Source: Trebouxia sp. TZW2008
Taxonomy: Eukaryota; Chlorophyta; Trebouxiophyceae; Trebouxiales; Trebouxiaceae
NCBI GenBank assembly: GCA_002118135.1
Contig: BDIU01000092.1
Span: 49,015 to 113,014 of the forward strand
Direction of reading: 5' to 3'
Length of the DNA: 64,000 bases
The position numbers were made by a program, and so were the translations under genes. This document shows positions 46,410-57,597 of this stretch, one piece after another; within the stretch, counting starts at the first letter, position 1, and every line of letters begins with the position of its first letter. The notes under the pieces are model-generated. The model worked only from the letters and a program-made list of their open reading frames with translations, had not been told where the DNA came from and searched no databases.

Positions 46410-49400
46410 ATGCGAACAGACACTGCTATGCCTTTCAGCTCCCAACAGGCTGGCGTTTCGCCCTTCAGCAACTATTTGGAAAGGGCATCAACTCCCACCT
46501 ATAGGCTCCAGCATGAGTACAGAGGCGGTATCAAACCCCATGATGAATTTGACCGTATCAGTACCCTGCAAAGCCTAGACATCTTGGATACCCAGCCAGA
46601 GGCCAAATATGACGACATCACAAAGCTACTGTGCAGCATCTTTGACATGCCAATCGCTCAGCTGTCACTTGTGGATTCCAACAGACAATGGTGCAAATCA
46701 TTACAGGTAACACATGTTACATCATCGTGCACAAAGGAAGACCAACACCATGTGAAGCTGTAGACGTTTGTCTACTGGCCCTGACCAAAGCAACGCATCA
46801 GCACACCGCTTCTCATGAGCAAAGGATGCAATTCCAACAGCTTCATCATATCCTTGACATACTGGCTAGTGAGATTCTGTGACCTTCCTGCGTGTTAACA
46901 GAAGCAACAAGCTGCCTCCAAACCAATAGCTTGTTCCAGTTTCACAGAGCACCCTGCTAGGTATATGCAGAAGCGGTGAACTGCCTTCAAATCAATAGCT
47001 TGTTGCAGGGTCACAACATGAGGGAGATTGACAGGAACACAGCATTCTGTGCTTGGGTGCTGTTGCCAAAGTACCCTCAAGCGCTTGTAGTTGAGGACAC
47101 CCTGCAGGATGCCAGGTCAGCCTGTTACCAATCCAAACATTCAGACTGACCATGCATTCACTGTACTGCAGCTTGCTTGGCCAAGACTGCACACAATGTT
47201 TCAGGAACCAATGCAAAAGTTGGCACAGTTCTCTGGAATGTTTCTGCCTGTAAACATAGGGCGTTGAAGAGGCTCAAGTGTTGGTCGATGCTTTGTGCAG
47301 TCCGAGCTCTGTTGGCTTCTTCTGCAACAAGACCATAACCCTTGTATTGTTGTTTAGGTCTTATGACAACCCATGACCTTGTGGTATTGTGTAGGTTTCG
47401 TGACAACCCTTTGGTGACTCAGCCCCCATACATTAGGTTCTATGCTGGCGCCCCCCTCATCGCCTCCAATGGCCACCGCCTTGGTTCCCTGTAAGTCACT
47501 TCGCAAGCATTGCCTGCATGTAACTTGCTTGCATAGCCATTGTGTTGCCTCAGAAAGTCAAAGTGATCTTGAAAGGCTCAACACGCATGACCCATCAGCT
47601 AATGTGTGTCACAAACAGAACATAGGCTGCACACTGTGGGACATTATCGCGTTCTGCTGTCCTGACATCGAATGCAACTTTGCTGGTCCTGCGCTGTGCT
47701 TGCTCACCACATTGTAAACCTGCTTCAAGAGTGTGCCAGTTTTCACTTGGATTGCAGATTGTGTTGTTGACAGGAGACTACGTTGTCTGGACACAGAACA
47801 GCTAACGCTGCTGAGCAGCTTTGCCAAAATGACAACATTGTAAAGCTGGCTCAAAGTTTGTGTTGAAATTTCATTGGGCATGCAGGTGTGTTGTTGACAG
47901 GAAACCGCGCTCTCTGGACACAGAACAGCTGACGCTGCTGTGCAACTTTGCCGAAATGGCAGTCAGAGAGATGGAGAAAGACAAGATGTGCACCCTACAA
48001 AGAGGCAACAGCCTTGCTGTTGAGATGGTGGCTGGGGGCAACCACAGAGCTGCAAAAGCCCTTACACAGGGGCTGTTTGTGGTGGACGTGAATGCACCTG
48101 GATGGAAGATTCTGCTTTTGAATGATCAGGCAGCTGCTTTTGCAGGTAACGCTTTGTCTGTCTGTCTATTTGGCTGGCTGGCTTTTTTTGTCTGCCTCAC
48201 TGTTTGCCTGCCTGTCTGTCCGTCTGTAAACCCAGAGCTACAAAAGCCATTTCACAGGGGCTGTTCGTCGTGATTGTGAACGCGCCTGGATGAAAGGTTC
48301 TGCTGTTGAATGACCAGGCAGCTGCTTTTGCAGGTACATTGCTGCTGTGTTGTGCTGTGCTGTGCCATGCTGTGCTGTGCCGTGCCGTCCGACGTGACCG
48401 GCCTGTCTGCCTGCATGTCTGCCTGTATGTCACCGCTTTGACTACCAATCTGTGGGGATCTGCTGTTCATAACCCTGCAGAATTGAGCAGTAGCATCTGG
48501 TGTAGCATCTGGACTTGAAAGTCAAGCGTTATCAATTTAGACGCTTTCCTGTGCTGTTGGCCTGAGCAAGTATCCGTTGCACTGTGCTCTGCATCTTTGG
48601 CTGCCATACACAACACTGTGCAGATGCTATCCAGGGCCTACCAGCGTGACAATGAGGTTTTGTTGGCAAGCATTCAAGCATGCATTGCCATGAATGCCAA
48701 TGCATGGGTTGACAGGAATGCTAATGCAGGCGTTGACCGGAAGCTGGCTCAAGGGCAGGGCATTTGGGGGCTGTTTCAAGTGCCCTCTGGCAAGGGCAAT
48801 CCTGAGCAACTGTACTCCCATCCTGCCAGGGAGAATTTGGAGTTCAGCATCGTGGCTGTGAGCGCATCTCAGCAACAAAACCTATCTCTTACTTTCAGGT
48901 CTGATGAAAACTTTCATGCTTCATGTCATGTGTGTTGAATGAATGAGGCAGTGCGTACCAATCACCTTACTCACTTTCATGCATTCTGTTTTGGTTTTGC
49001 GCTATTTCTGTAGCAGCAATTGCAAGTTTCTGTCTTCAAGGTTCGGAAAGGCCCGAGGCATATGAAGCTGCTGGGCTCAGCGTTGGCCCTTTTTGGTGTT
49101 GCTGAGAGCACCTGGTTGATCCTGCTACAACCAGGTGCTCTCACGCAGTTGTCCAAGATCCACAAGCACCTGTTTGTTGATGTTGCACAGCCAAACCATT
49201 TGAGACTTGCATGTGCTTTGATTGAGCAATTACGTGCGCGCCTTGTGCTGTTGGGAATGTGCAGAATGGTTTTCTTGACTCTTTCAAGCATCCTTGTACT
49301 TGGGACTCACATTTTGCACATGCAGCAGGCCTGCCAGCAGTGACAGCATGGATGAGCTCATGCCCAGCGTCACAATTCAAAAGTCTATCGACTTGATGCA

Positions 49401-52400
49401 AAGGAGTTTGCGCACCATGCATGATGATGCGAAGGTGTTGACATTTAGTGCCTGGTACAGGCCTGCCAGCAGTGACATGATGGACGAGCACATGCCAAGC
49501 ATTGGAATCCCAAACTTTGTGGATTTCATGCGCACCAAGTCCAAGTCCTTCTTCTTCTGCCTGGTGACCACTGTGGAGAAAGGGCCCTTGGCCCCTGCTG
49601 CGCCGCCTGGAACTGCCCTGTAAGCTTCCTCTTCTCCTTCTGCCTTGCAACTGAGACAGAACTTGCTCATTGGTCTCTGTGACACTGCCTGTTTTTGTCC
49701 GCTGGACTACCTTTCTTCTTTTTGTGCCCTGAAAACTGCCGCTGGCCTCTGTGGCGTGCACTGAGACGCCCTGTAAGCTGCTTCTTCTTCTGCCTTGTAG
49801 TTCTTCTTCTGCCTTGTAGTTCCAGCTGTGCCATGGGAGTTGCCCTTGGCCCCTGTGGCGCTGCTTTGAGCTGCCCTGTAAGCTGCTGTTTTGTCTTCTG
49901 CCTTTTGATTTGTGCCAAAAGGCACTTTTCACAGAGTTGCGTGATCCCGCTGTTTGATCAACAGTGGGCCCTTTTCTTGCTTGTATGCTGCGGCGCAACA
50001 ATGAGTCAGAATGCATGTTAAGGCCATGAAAAGTGCGCGCTGCAATGTGTGTAATGTGCCACACAGCATTGAACCAGGGGGCCATCATGTGCATGGTATG
50101 ATGTAACCACAGATAGCTTGTGCAGTGTGATGCAGCGTTGAGACAGGGGGTTCACAGGAGCAGATCCCGTTCTAGGCATATCTGCACGATTCACCCCTGC
50201 AAATCAGCATTTACTGCTGCTGTATGCTTGAGAATCTCACTTTCAGAGCCATTTCTCAAAAAGGAACTCTCAGAGCAAACTGTCATGCTGCTGTACAGCA
50301 GGCTCTTGATTGCTGATGTTTCCTGCAGCATTGAGGCAGAGGAGGCCAAGGGAGCAGCCGCCCTTGGTTAATGTGCGGCTGGGCCTGCTGTTGGGCAAGG
50401 TCTACTTCTGCAAATGACCTTGATGCTGCTGCTTGCCCCAGAACAAGCTTTTCTGAGCGTGTATGTTGTGATGCAGCATTGAGGCAGAGGATGCCAAGGA
50501 TCAAACTCCCTTTGCAGATGCGCGGTTGGGTCCGCTTGTGGGCAAGGTCTACTTCTGCAAATGACCTTGATGCTGCTGCTTGCCCCAGAACAAGCCCTTC
50601 TCAGTTTGTACGTCGTGATGCAGTATCGAGGCAGAGGATGCAAAGGAGCAGACGCCTTTTGCAGATGTGCGGTTGGGTCCGCTGGTGGGCAAGGGCTCCT
50701 TCGGCAAGGTGTACAGGGGCATCTGGGACCACATGATTGTTGCCATCAAGGTCAGAAAAGTTCTAGCTGTAATTCAATAGTCTGTAACTGGTAATAGTCT
50801 GAAACTGTAATAGTCTGTAACTAGTAATAGTCTGCAATTAGTAATAGGCTAAAACTGTAGTAGTCTGTAACTAGTAATAGTCTGAAACTGTAATTTCAGT
50901 AGTCTGATTGGTGAAATTGGTGTTTGTTTTTCAACGCCAGCACAAGTCAGCCTGTTGAGTTGAGCTAGTCTCTGAATACCATTTTTCATGACTTTGCTTT
51001 TTGGTGTCGCCAATTTCCAGTGTGAACTGCCAGTAGACTGAAGCCAGCTCAACGTGCGACATTGATAAACCCACTGACATGACGCAACATGACTATACAG
51101 CAATCACCTGGTCCAACAACGTCATCACAAGTAGTTGAAACTGAAGTCACTTCTTGTAGAGACTTGATGGCATAGATCAGGCAGACTCCATCACAGACCC
51201 CCATGGATCAAGCCTTCTGTTCAGCAAGCTGTTGTTACTACGCAGGTGATTGAGCATTTTGAGCAGCTGCAGCAGATCAAGGAGACCCCAGAGGGGGGAC
51301 CCCAGGGGCCAGGAGGGGCTCAGCCTGCCAGCGGCACTCCTCTTCTTGAGGCTGTCTTGGGTCATGGACTTCATCATCCCAACGTTGTGCAGACATACAA
51401 ATACGCGACACGCAGTGCAGAGGTACCGCTGTCAGCGACATGTTGAAGGACCTCACCAACATTTACAAGCATGATTTCCATTCTGGCATACAATAATGAA
51501 GACCAGCAAACAAGTCTTCCAGTCATCAAACAATGGTCTTTGCTTGCAGACGCACCCAAGCACTGCCCACACAGAGCATGTATGCATGCTGCCTCAAATG
51601 TCACCAGTGATGTGGCAGAACCACTCTCTGACCAATGACAAACAGCCTGCCGGCACGGCTTCCATTCTTTCGCTCAATCATTGTCTCCTGCTCTGCAAAT
51701 GCTGGTGGCATCCAGCACACACTTTACTCTTGCACTTTACAGGTGCGTGAGCAGCCTCTTGCCAATAGGCAAAGCATCCTTCCCAGCTCCTTTTCTTCAT
51801 CGTAGACCACGGGCAACTTTGTGCCCTTTGGCGCCCCCTTTCTTAATTGAGGAATTATGGGCAGCTTGGTGGCTTTTGCAGGTGCATGGAGAGCCTTTCG
51901 CCAATAGGCAAAGCCTGGTTTCCTTTTCCCTTCAGAAACAATGGGCAACTTGGTGCCTATAAGGTCTTTGCCTTGCTTTTTGCAGGTGCATGAGGAGCCT
52001 TTCGCCGATAGGCAAAGCACCCTGCCTAGTTCCCTTCCCCCTTCAGAAACAATGGGCAACTTGGTGCCCATCAGGGAGACCCGCTCCTTCCAGTCTGAAA
52101 GGAGCATGCAGAGGGCAAGGCATATGCAGGAGACCTGGTTGCTGCTGGAATACTGTGACAAAGGCTCCTTACAGGCGAGTGATAGCTCAGCATCTTATTC
52201 TGCTACGGAGTAAGGGGCAATGTTGCCCCGTGTGGGTCTTTGAGCCCTGAGTCCCTTGGTCTTTTGCGGTACAGAGACTCAGCACATGTGCAACATCTAA
52301 TGCATGATCTGTCTCAACCCAGTGTGCGTGATTGTGATGCTGATACTGCCAATGACGACAATAGTATTGCAGCAAGTACACCCTGCTGTCTGGGTGTGTA

Positions 52401-54752
52401 TTCACATGAAAGCGTGTGGCACAAGAGTTGACTTCTGCAGGATGGAATTGAGCAAGGATGGTTTAGGCTGCCCGCCACTAGCAAAGTTCCTCTGGGACCG
52501 CCAGACTTGCTGGGGATTATCATCACAGCCCGGGAGATCGCAGCAGCTATGGGTTACCTTCACAGCACAGACATACTGCATGGAGACTTGACGGGCAACA
52601 ACATTCTGCTGACGAATCATGACCGAGATCATAGAAGCTTCACAGTCAAGGTGAGCCTGCTGCACCATACCTGCCTAGCATTGATATGTTGCATGGTGAT
52701 ATGACAGCCAACAATCTCCTGTTGTTGTGTCAAGATCACAGAAGCTTTACATTCAAGGCAAGGCTCTTGCGTTGTGCTCTGTCTGTTTGCCTTTCTGTCT
52801 GTCTGTGTGCCCGCCTGTCTGCTCTGACCCTTGAACGTGGTCATCAGAGCTTTACAGTCAAGGTGAGGCTCTTGCGTCGTGATGCTTGCCTGCCTGGCTG
52901 ATTGTGGCTCTGGCTGCCTGTATGTGGTGTCTGTCTGCCTGTGAGGTCTGTGAAGGGGGAGATCTGTCTGTCTGTCTGTCTGTCCGTCCGTCTGTCTGTC
53001 TGTCTGTCTTTGCATCTGCCCACCTGCCTCTCTGTCTGCCTCTATGTCTGTGTGTCTACATGAGATAAGTGTGTTGTCACTGACATGACTTTCATCGCCC
53101 ATCTCACAGGTTAGATCATTCATCATTAACAACCTGTGCAGTGACACACACATGGCGATGCTGATGCATCTCAGCTTCTTTCAGCGAGAATGTGGAAGCA
53201 CCTCTTCAGCACTGGTTTCAATAAGCAAAAAACAACGACTGCTGACAGTGATCATATTGGGCTGCAAAGTATCACAATACCACATTTCAAAAAAAGAAGT
53301 TATAGCTCTGCTGGTGCACAGGTTGCTGATTTTGGGCTGAGTCGGCAAGCATCATCAGACACGGTGGATACTGACACTTACGGCACAGTCACGCACATGC
53401 CGCCTGAGTTACTAATGGAGGGAAAGCTCACCAAATCAGCCGATGTATATGCCTTTGGCGTGTTGTTGTGGGAGATGTACACAGGTTCGCCTGTCGGCTC
53501 ACACTATCTTGTGATGTTTCTTTGCTGTGCTGTTGTGCTAAAACTACACAGGTGTGGCAGTTGCCCATTCACACACTTTCGGAATGTGCTTTTGGCGTGT
53601 TGCTGTGGGAGATGTACACAGGTGTGCTTTGTTTCCTGCTCACACAGTTCTGTGATGTGTACACAACTTGCTGAGAAACACTCAGGCTTAGCAGTGCCTG
53701 ATCAGAATGCATCTGAACGGAGATCATTATCAATCTTTGTCCTCCTTGTTCCTCTGTAATTTTATACAGCCTCAATTAGTACATCATGATTACCTCATGA
53801 CTAATTGACTCATACCTCATGATTATTTGACTCATACCTCATGATTACCTGACAGTTACTGCACTGACTGTGTTGCAGGGGAGCGGCCATTTGCCGGCAT
53901 GAGGCACGCGCAGATCATCTATCATGTGACTACCTTGTTCAAGCATCCAGAGTTTCCCGCCACCGCACCTATGTCAGTTAAGGTAAAGCCTTGCTGCTGT
54001 TCACTTTCATTCAAATCGCATGCTACACAGGCTCAGCAGGCCCAGCTAGGTGTTTGCTGGAGCAATAAACTGTCTTCAACCAGTTCAGTCCAGTGTTAAC
54101 CTGAATCATTCATACTGAATTTGGAGGGTTGAAAGATCTCGATACACAGTTGTCTGCTTTGACTCAGACGTCATTGGCTGTGGAGCTTCAAAGCTAATTT
54201 GTTCTCAGCTCATGCCAAGTTTCAGAGGTTTGTCTTTTGCACATTAGACGGTGAGTTGCTTTCGAGCTATCCTAGTTGTTCCATCCTAGCCTTCTTGGCA
54301 TTGCAGATACACATCGCATGGCTGTCAAGTGCTTTCTTCCTGAGCTTGTGCTGTCTTGTGAATTCGAATTCATGTGCAGGCCTTCAGGGACAGCTGCATG
54401 TACTCAAGCAACCTCTGCAGCAAAAAGGTCTCCGAGGCTTGTGCTCAACATGTAACTTGATGTGCAGGCTTAAAGCGACAGCTGTATGCATTCTGACAAG
54501 GCACAGCGTCCAACCTTTGATCATCTGATGGCCAGCCTGGATCATCTGCATCTTGAGCTGATGCAGCAGGTTGTGCTCAACATGTCACTTGATGTGCAGG
54601 CTTTAGGCGACAGCTGTATGCATTTTGACAAGGCACAGCGTCCAACCTTTGATCATCTGATGGCCAGCCTGGATCATCTGCATCTTGAGCTGATTCAGCA
54701 GGATGAGCTGCTGCAAATGGGCAGCAGCCCCCAGTTCATCCCCCCAGGGTAG
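46410..54752 (+). CDS. GAF-PAS domain protein kinase (TKL-like)
   Basis: Thirteen exons close in frame (2211 nt, 736 residues): 46410-46706, 47009-47115, 47395-47490, 47886-48145, 48730-48898, 49461-49619, 50624-50750, 51246-51422, 51986-52174, 52441-52650, 53322-53484, 53879-53982, 54600-54752 (TAG). Residues about 50-190 are a GAF domain ([55 protein letters not shown]). A PAS region follows ([29 protein letters not shown]). The kinase has [26 protein letters not shown], catalytic loop [11 protein letters not shown] (HGD instead of HRD, Asp and Asn kept), [27 protein letters not shown] (PPE for APE), GERPFAGM and QRPTF. Such GAF-PAS kinases are numerous in chlorophytes; the signal sensed is unknown. 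The intron after 52174 has a GC donor. Most introns hold exon-edge copies. Confidence 0.95.
47340..47394 (+). repeat. Decayed copy of the 5' end of kinase exon 47395-47490
   Basis: TTTAGGTCTTATGACAACCC resembles GTAGGTTTCGTGACAACCCT at the exon start, about 38 bp downstream. Confidence 0.7.
47755..48333 (+). repeat. Copies flanking kinase exon 47886-48145
   Basis: Upstream copy of the exon start at about 47757-47840 (GTGTTGTTGACAGGAGACTA, then LDTEQLTLL coding sense) lacks a clean acceptor. Downstream copy of the exon end at about 48228-48333 (AAAGCC...CAGGGGCTGTTCGTCGTGAT) has a TGA but still ends TTTGCAG|GTACAT. CTGT-rich simple sequence lies at about 48157-48230 and TGCTGTG-rich sequence at 48335-48430. 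Confidence 0.9.
49103..49143. repeat. Perfect 16 bp inverted repeat, 9 nt loop
   Basis: TGAGAGCACCTGGTTG (49103-49118), loop ATCCTGCTA, exact reverse complement at 49128-49143. It lies in an intron of the kinase gene. Confidence 0.95.
49320..49460 (+). repeat. Diverged copy of the 5' half of kinase exon 49461-49619
   Basis: CAGGCCTGCCAGCAGTGACA begins both copies, 130 bp or so apart (about 49328 and 49461). The first encodes [15 protein letters not shown] and then drifts (SLRTMHDD against FMRTKSKS). Confidence 0.9.
49622..49925 (+). repeat. Several decayed copies of the 3' end of kinase exon 49461-49619
   Basis: The blocks TTCTTCTTCTGCCTTG, GGGRGTTGCCCTTGGCCCCTG and CTGCCCTGTAAGC recur three to four times after the intact donor GCCCT|GTAAGC. 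They keep donor-like GTAAGC twice. Confidence 0.85.
50125..50612 (+). repeat. Three decayed copies of the 5' end of kinase exon 50624-50750
   Basis: GTGATGCAGYRTTGAGRCAG begins copies near 50130, 50330 and 50471. The last two also carry the GGTTGGGTCCGCTTGTGGGC block and an identical GGTCTACTTCTGCAAATGAC tail 145 bp apart. The glycine-loop codons are lost in all three. Confidence 0.92.
51740..51985 (+). repeat. Two decayed copies of the 5' end of kinase exon 51986-52174
   Basis: GCAGGTGCATGRRGAGCCTT with CCRATAGGCAAAGC recurs at about 51745 and 51885, each followed by GGGCAACTTGGTGCC. Both keep a CAG acceptor. Confidence 0.93.
52676..52870 (+). repeat. Two decayed copies of the 3' end of kinase exon 52441-52650
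   Basis: At about 52680-52758 the catalytic-loop region is recognisable (TTGCATGGTGATATGACAGC, then AGATCACAGAAGCTTTACA). At about 52830-52863 only GGTCATCAGAGCTTTACAGT remains, but with an AAG|GTGAGG donor. Confidence 0.9.
52955..53050 (+). repeat. (TCTG)n microsatellite
   Basis: Uninterrupted or nearly so TCTG/TCCG units at 52962-53010, with looser copies on both sides, in a kinase intron. Confidence 0.95.
53550..53640 (+). repeat. Decayed copy of the 3' end of kinase exon 53322-53484
   Basis: TGTGCTTTTGGCGTGTTGCT followed by GTGGGAGATGTACACAG|GT repeats the end of the exon 138 bp downstream, with a usable donor. Confidence 0.92.
54370..54599 (+). repeat. Copies of the last kinase exon
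   Basis: Copy near 54377 (GTGCAGGCCTTCAGGGACAG) is short. Copy near 54464-54570 is almost identical to the last exon over about 100 bp ([19 protein letters not shown]) but its first codons include TAA. The two long copies are 132 bp apart and in one open frame. Confidence 0.93.
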
Positions 54753-56369
54753 CCCTCAACCCACCACACCACCTAAACCCTTCAGAGCCTTCCTGAGCCC
54801 ACAACCAGAAGGCAAATGGGCAGCAGCCCCCACCTCCTTCCCAGGGTAGCCCCCAGTCTGACCCCCCTGCCCCCCTGCAGCCCCTTGTTCAACCCACCTG
54901 GACCCTCCATTGCCTCCTTGAATGCACAAGAACATGGCAGAGCTAAGAGCGGTGACAATGACATCCCTGGCACTTGATGGCATGATTCATTGGTGACTGA
55001 GATGACTCAGCTTGCAGCTCAGAGCAATCACCTGACCCTTCAGAATCCACTGCCCCTTTAGGGTCCTCACCCCAACCCCCTTGATCCATAAGCGCCAGAA
55101 TGAGCTGGAACGGCGAACTTGGCAAAGTCTAAGCGGCAACAGGCGGTATGACTCTCAATCATTCAGCAAATTTGGTGATGCTGACCTTAATCAAGCCCAA
55201 GCACTCCAGGCAGCATGACTCATTGGTGACTAAGATGACTCGGCTCATAGCTTCAAGGAAGTCACATGCATCTCAGCTGCAGCTGCAGGGGGGCGGCGGT
55301 CTTGCAACAGTACAAGTTTGAATCTGTCCACAATCATGCTTCAGACCAATCAGACTCATGGGAGATATCTCAGTGAGGAGGCAAACCAAGCATGAATGTG
55401 AGCAATCAAATGCACACGTCATCCGCAATTTTGTGTCAAGTCTCGGCAGCAGCAAACAATCAAGGTGTGTGCAACAGCGGCAGGCAAACTTGGTTTGCAG
55501 CTGCAATTGTATGCTGCATTGACACTTGGTTGCATGTGTGATCCTGGTCTCTCATGTGTAATTTATAAGTTTTCTAACTGTTGTGTACGTTGTCTTCCAG
55601 CTAGTTGGCAGACAGCTTTGCAATTTTCAGCAGTCAGCAGCACCTGTTCGTGTCGTGTGCTGCTTTCTGTATCACTGAAGTTTGAGCTGCAAAGCGTCTT
55701 GTAGGATCTGTTTGCACCTGCAATGTTTACAATTTGAGCACAATTTTTTGCTTCTGTTTGTGTCAAGGAACAATGTATTGACAACTGATAGACAATTGTC
55801 CATGCGTCGGCGTTGAATGTCGCAGCTTCCGATAGCAGACAAAGCCCACCCACCTGTTCAGCAGAGACCCTCTGGGCTCACAAACAGCCTTCGCACCACA
55901 ATATTGCAATGAAGATCAGAATCTGGGCTTTCAAGCTAGCCGCAGCTGACAGACAATGCTTCCATTGTTGTGTGCCATTCCTAGCACCTTCCAGTTTGTC
56001 AAATTATCGCCTAGGCGTGCTGCAACGACTGTTGACTGCATGAGATGTTGCCTTGCTGACTTGACTTATGACAAGAACAAAGGGTTGCACCTTTGACCTC
56101 AGAGACAGAGACAAGGATGTCATCCCTTTCGCCAGCCAACAAGTCTGATCAATATGCTACAACAATCTTCTCCTGTGCACCCAAGCAGCTGCAAACGACG
56201 ATTGATCTTCTCGGAATGGCTCATCACATCTGTATCATGCAGTCTAGCGCTCGTCGCTCTGTCCCATCCGAAAAGTACTGAGTCCTGACGGACCCTTCAA
56301 CTTTGCTGTGGGCCTATCGCTCCCCTGACTACACTGGATCGGACGTAGGGTAGGCAACCACTCTCAACA
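54753..56369. other. Intergenic region, kinase to zinc-ribbon gene
   Basis: About 1.6 kb. 54753-55100 is C-rich with two loosely related CAGCAGCCCCC...CCCAGGGTAGCCC blocks, the first overlapping the kinase stop, so a short duplication of the gene end is likely. Two CATGRYTCATTGGTGACT blocks occur near 54980 and 55215. No gene is recognised. The zinc-ribbon gene promoter should lie before 56370. Confidence 0.5.
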
Positions 56370-57597
56370 ATGCAAGCGGCAGGCCTCACAGCTTGCGCGT
56401 ATTCGGTACCATCTAGCAGCCCCAAGCAGAGACGATACCGATTTGACCCTGACTCGCAGCCTCGCCTTGTCCCTTCTGGCCTTGCCCAGTATGAACGTAT
56501 GAGATCTGCGCCACACGGCGGTTGCCAAGGAAGGACTTTGCACACCAGACTTTTCAAAGGTCAGAGCTTTGCTCTTAGTCTACGCTGCAGCAATATAGTC
56601 CACGGCATCTGTGACGGTGAAACGTTCTTGTACAGGCTCAATGACAAGCAAGTTGCACGCAGTGACTGATCTCAGCACCAATCTCGCAGACACTTCACAA
56701 CAGCCAGGTCCAGACATTAGTGGGCTGAACCAAGAGCTTCAGCAGCAGTGGGATCATGCACGCAACTGGCATCTGGGCAGCATTGTGATTACCAAATTCA
56801 GTAACAGGAACGTTTGGTGGATCTGTGACAAGTGTCCAGACGGGCACATCCACAGATGGCAGTCAGTTGTCAAAACCAGGAGCTATGGCACAGGTTGCCC
56901 ACAATGTAGCGGTCGCAAATTATGCAAGCACAACTCGCTTGCCACTGTAGCGCCTGCATCTGCTGCTGTCTGGGACTCTGTCAAAAACGGCTGTGAACCA
57001 GATATGGTAATGGCTTACAGCAGTAAGCCAGCTCACTGGCATTGCAAAACGTGCAACCATGAGTGGGTTATAGGTCCAGGAACAAAGGCCCGGCTCAACA
57101 GCGGCTGTCCAAGATGTAATCGAGGCGCTCCTGGCAAACCCAGAAAGTCACATCCCACCTTTGCTGAATCTCGGCATCCGCTTTTGGCAACAGAGTGGGA
57201 CTTTGAACGCAATGCAGCAGACGGGATCTTCCCGAAAGCTGTGTCGTTAGCCAGCGCAAAGAAGGTGCACTGGTCATGTCATCAATGCCCTTTGGGTCAG
57301 CAGCATCTTTGGACAGCAAAGCCTGCCCAGCGAGTGGGCCAGTTGCAAGGTTGCCCATACTGTGCTGGTCGAATTGTGTGCAAATGCAACAGCCTGGAGC
57401 TGCTTTTTCCGTCCATAGCTGCAGAATGGAATTATGAACTCAATCTTGGCACACCCAGTGACTACACCGTCAGCTCTGCAAGTCTAGTTTGGTGGAAAAC
57501 CACGCAGAGGGGTGTCTGGCAACAGACAATCAAGTCACGCACCAATGTAGCTTTTGTTCTGGCGGCCCGAAAGAAATATGTTCGAGACCACCCCTGA
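56370..57597 (+). CDS. Zinc-ribbon repeat protein (DUF4379-like), with N-terminal leader
   Basis: Exons 56370-56559 and 56636-57597 join with a split Gly codon and give 383 residues. If the first exon is not used, the ATG at 56641 gives a shorter form. The leader (MQAAGLTACAYSVPSSSPKQ, then Arg-rich) resembles an organelle transit peptide. The rest has zinc-ribbon modules of the form WW-x-C-x2-C ... W ... GCP-x-C-x-G-R-x2-C-x2-NSL. Visible cysteine sets are ICDKC with GCPQCSGRKLC, HCKTC with GCPRC, and SCHQC with GCPYCAGRIVC, followed by a fourth module without cysteines (VWWKTTQRGVWQQTI). In the next frame the fourth module continues as QCSFCSGGPKEIC at about 57543-57580, so a one-base frameshift or sequencing error probably truncated it. 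Members of this family occur in algae and large DNA viruses; function unknown. Confidence 0.85.

Noticed and set aside
49141..50094. 317-codon minus-strand open frame
   Set aside because: It is antisense to kinase exon 49461-49619 and its decayed copies; no domain is visible and the plus-strand gene model closes exactly.
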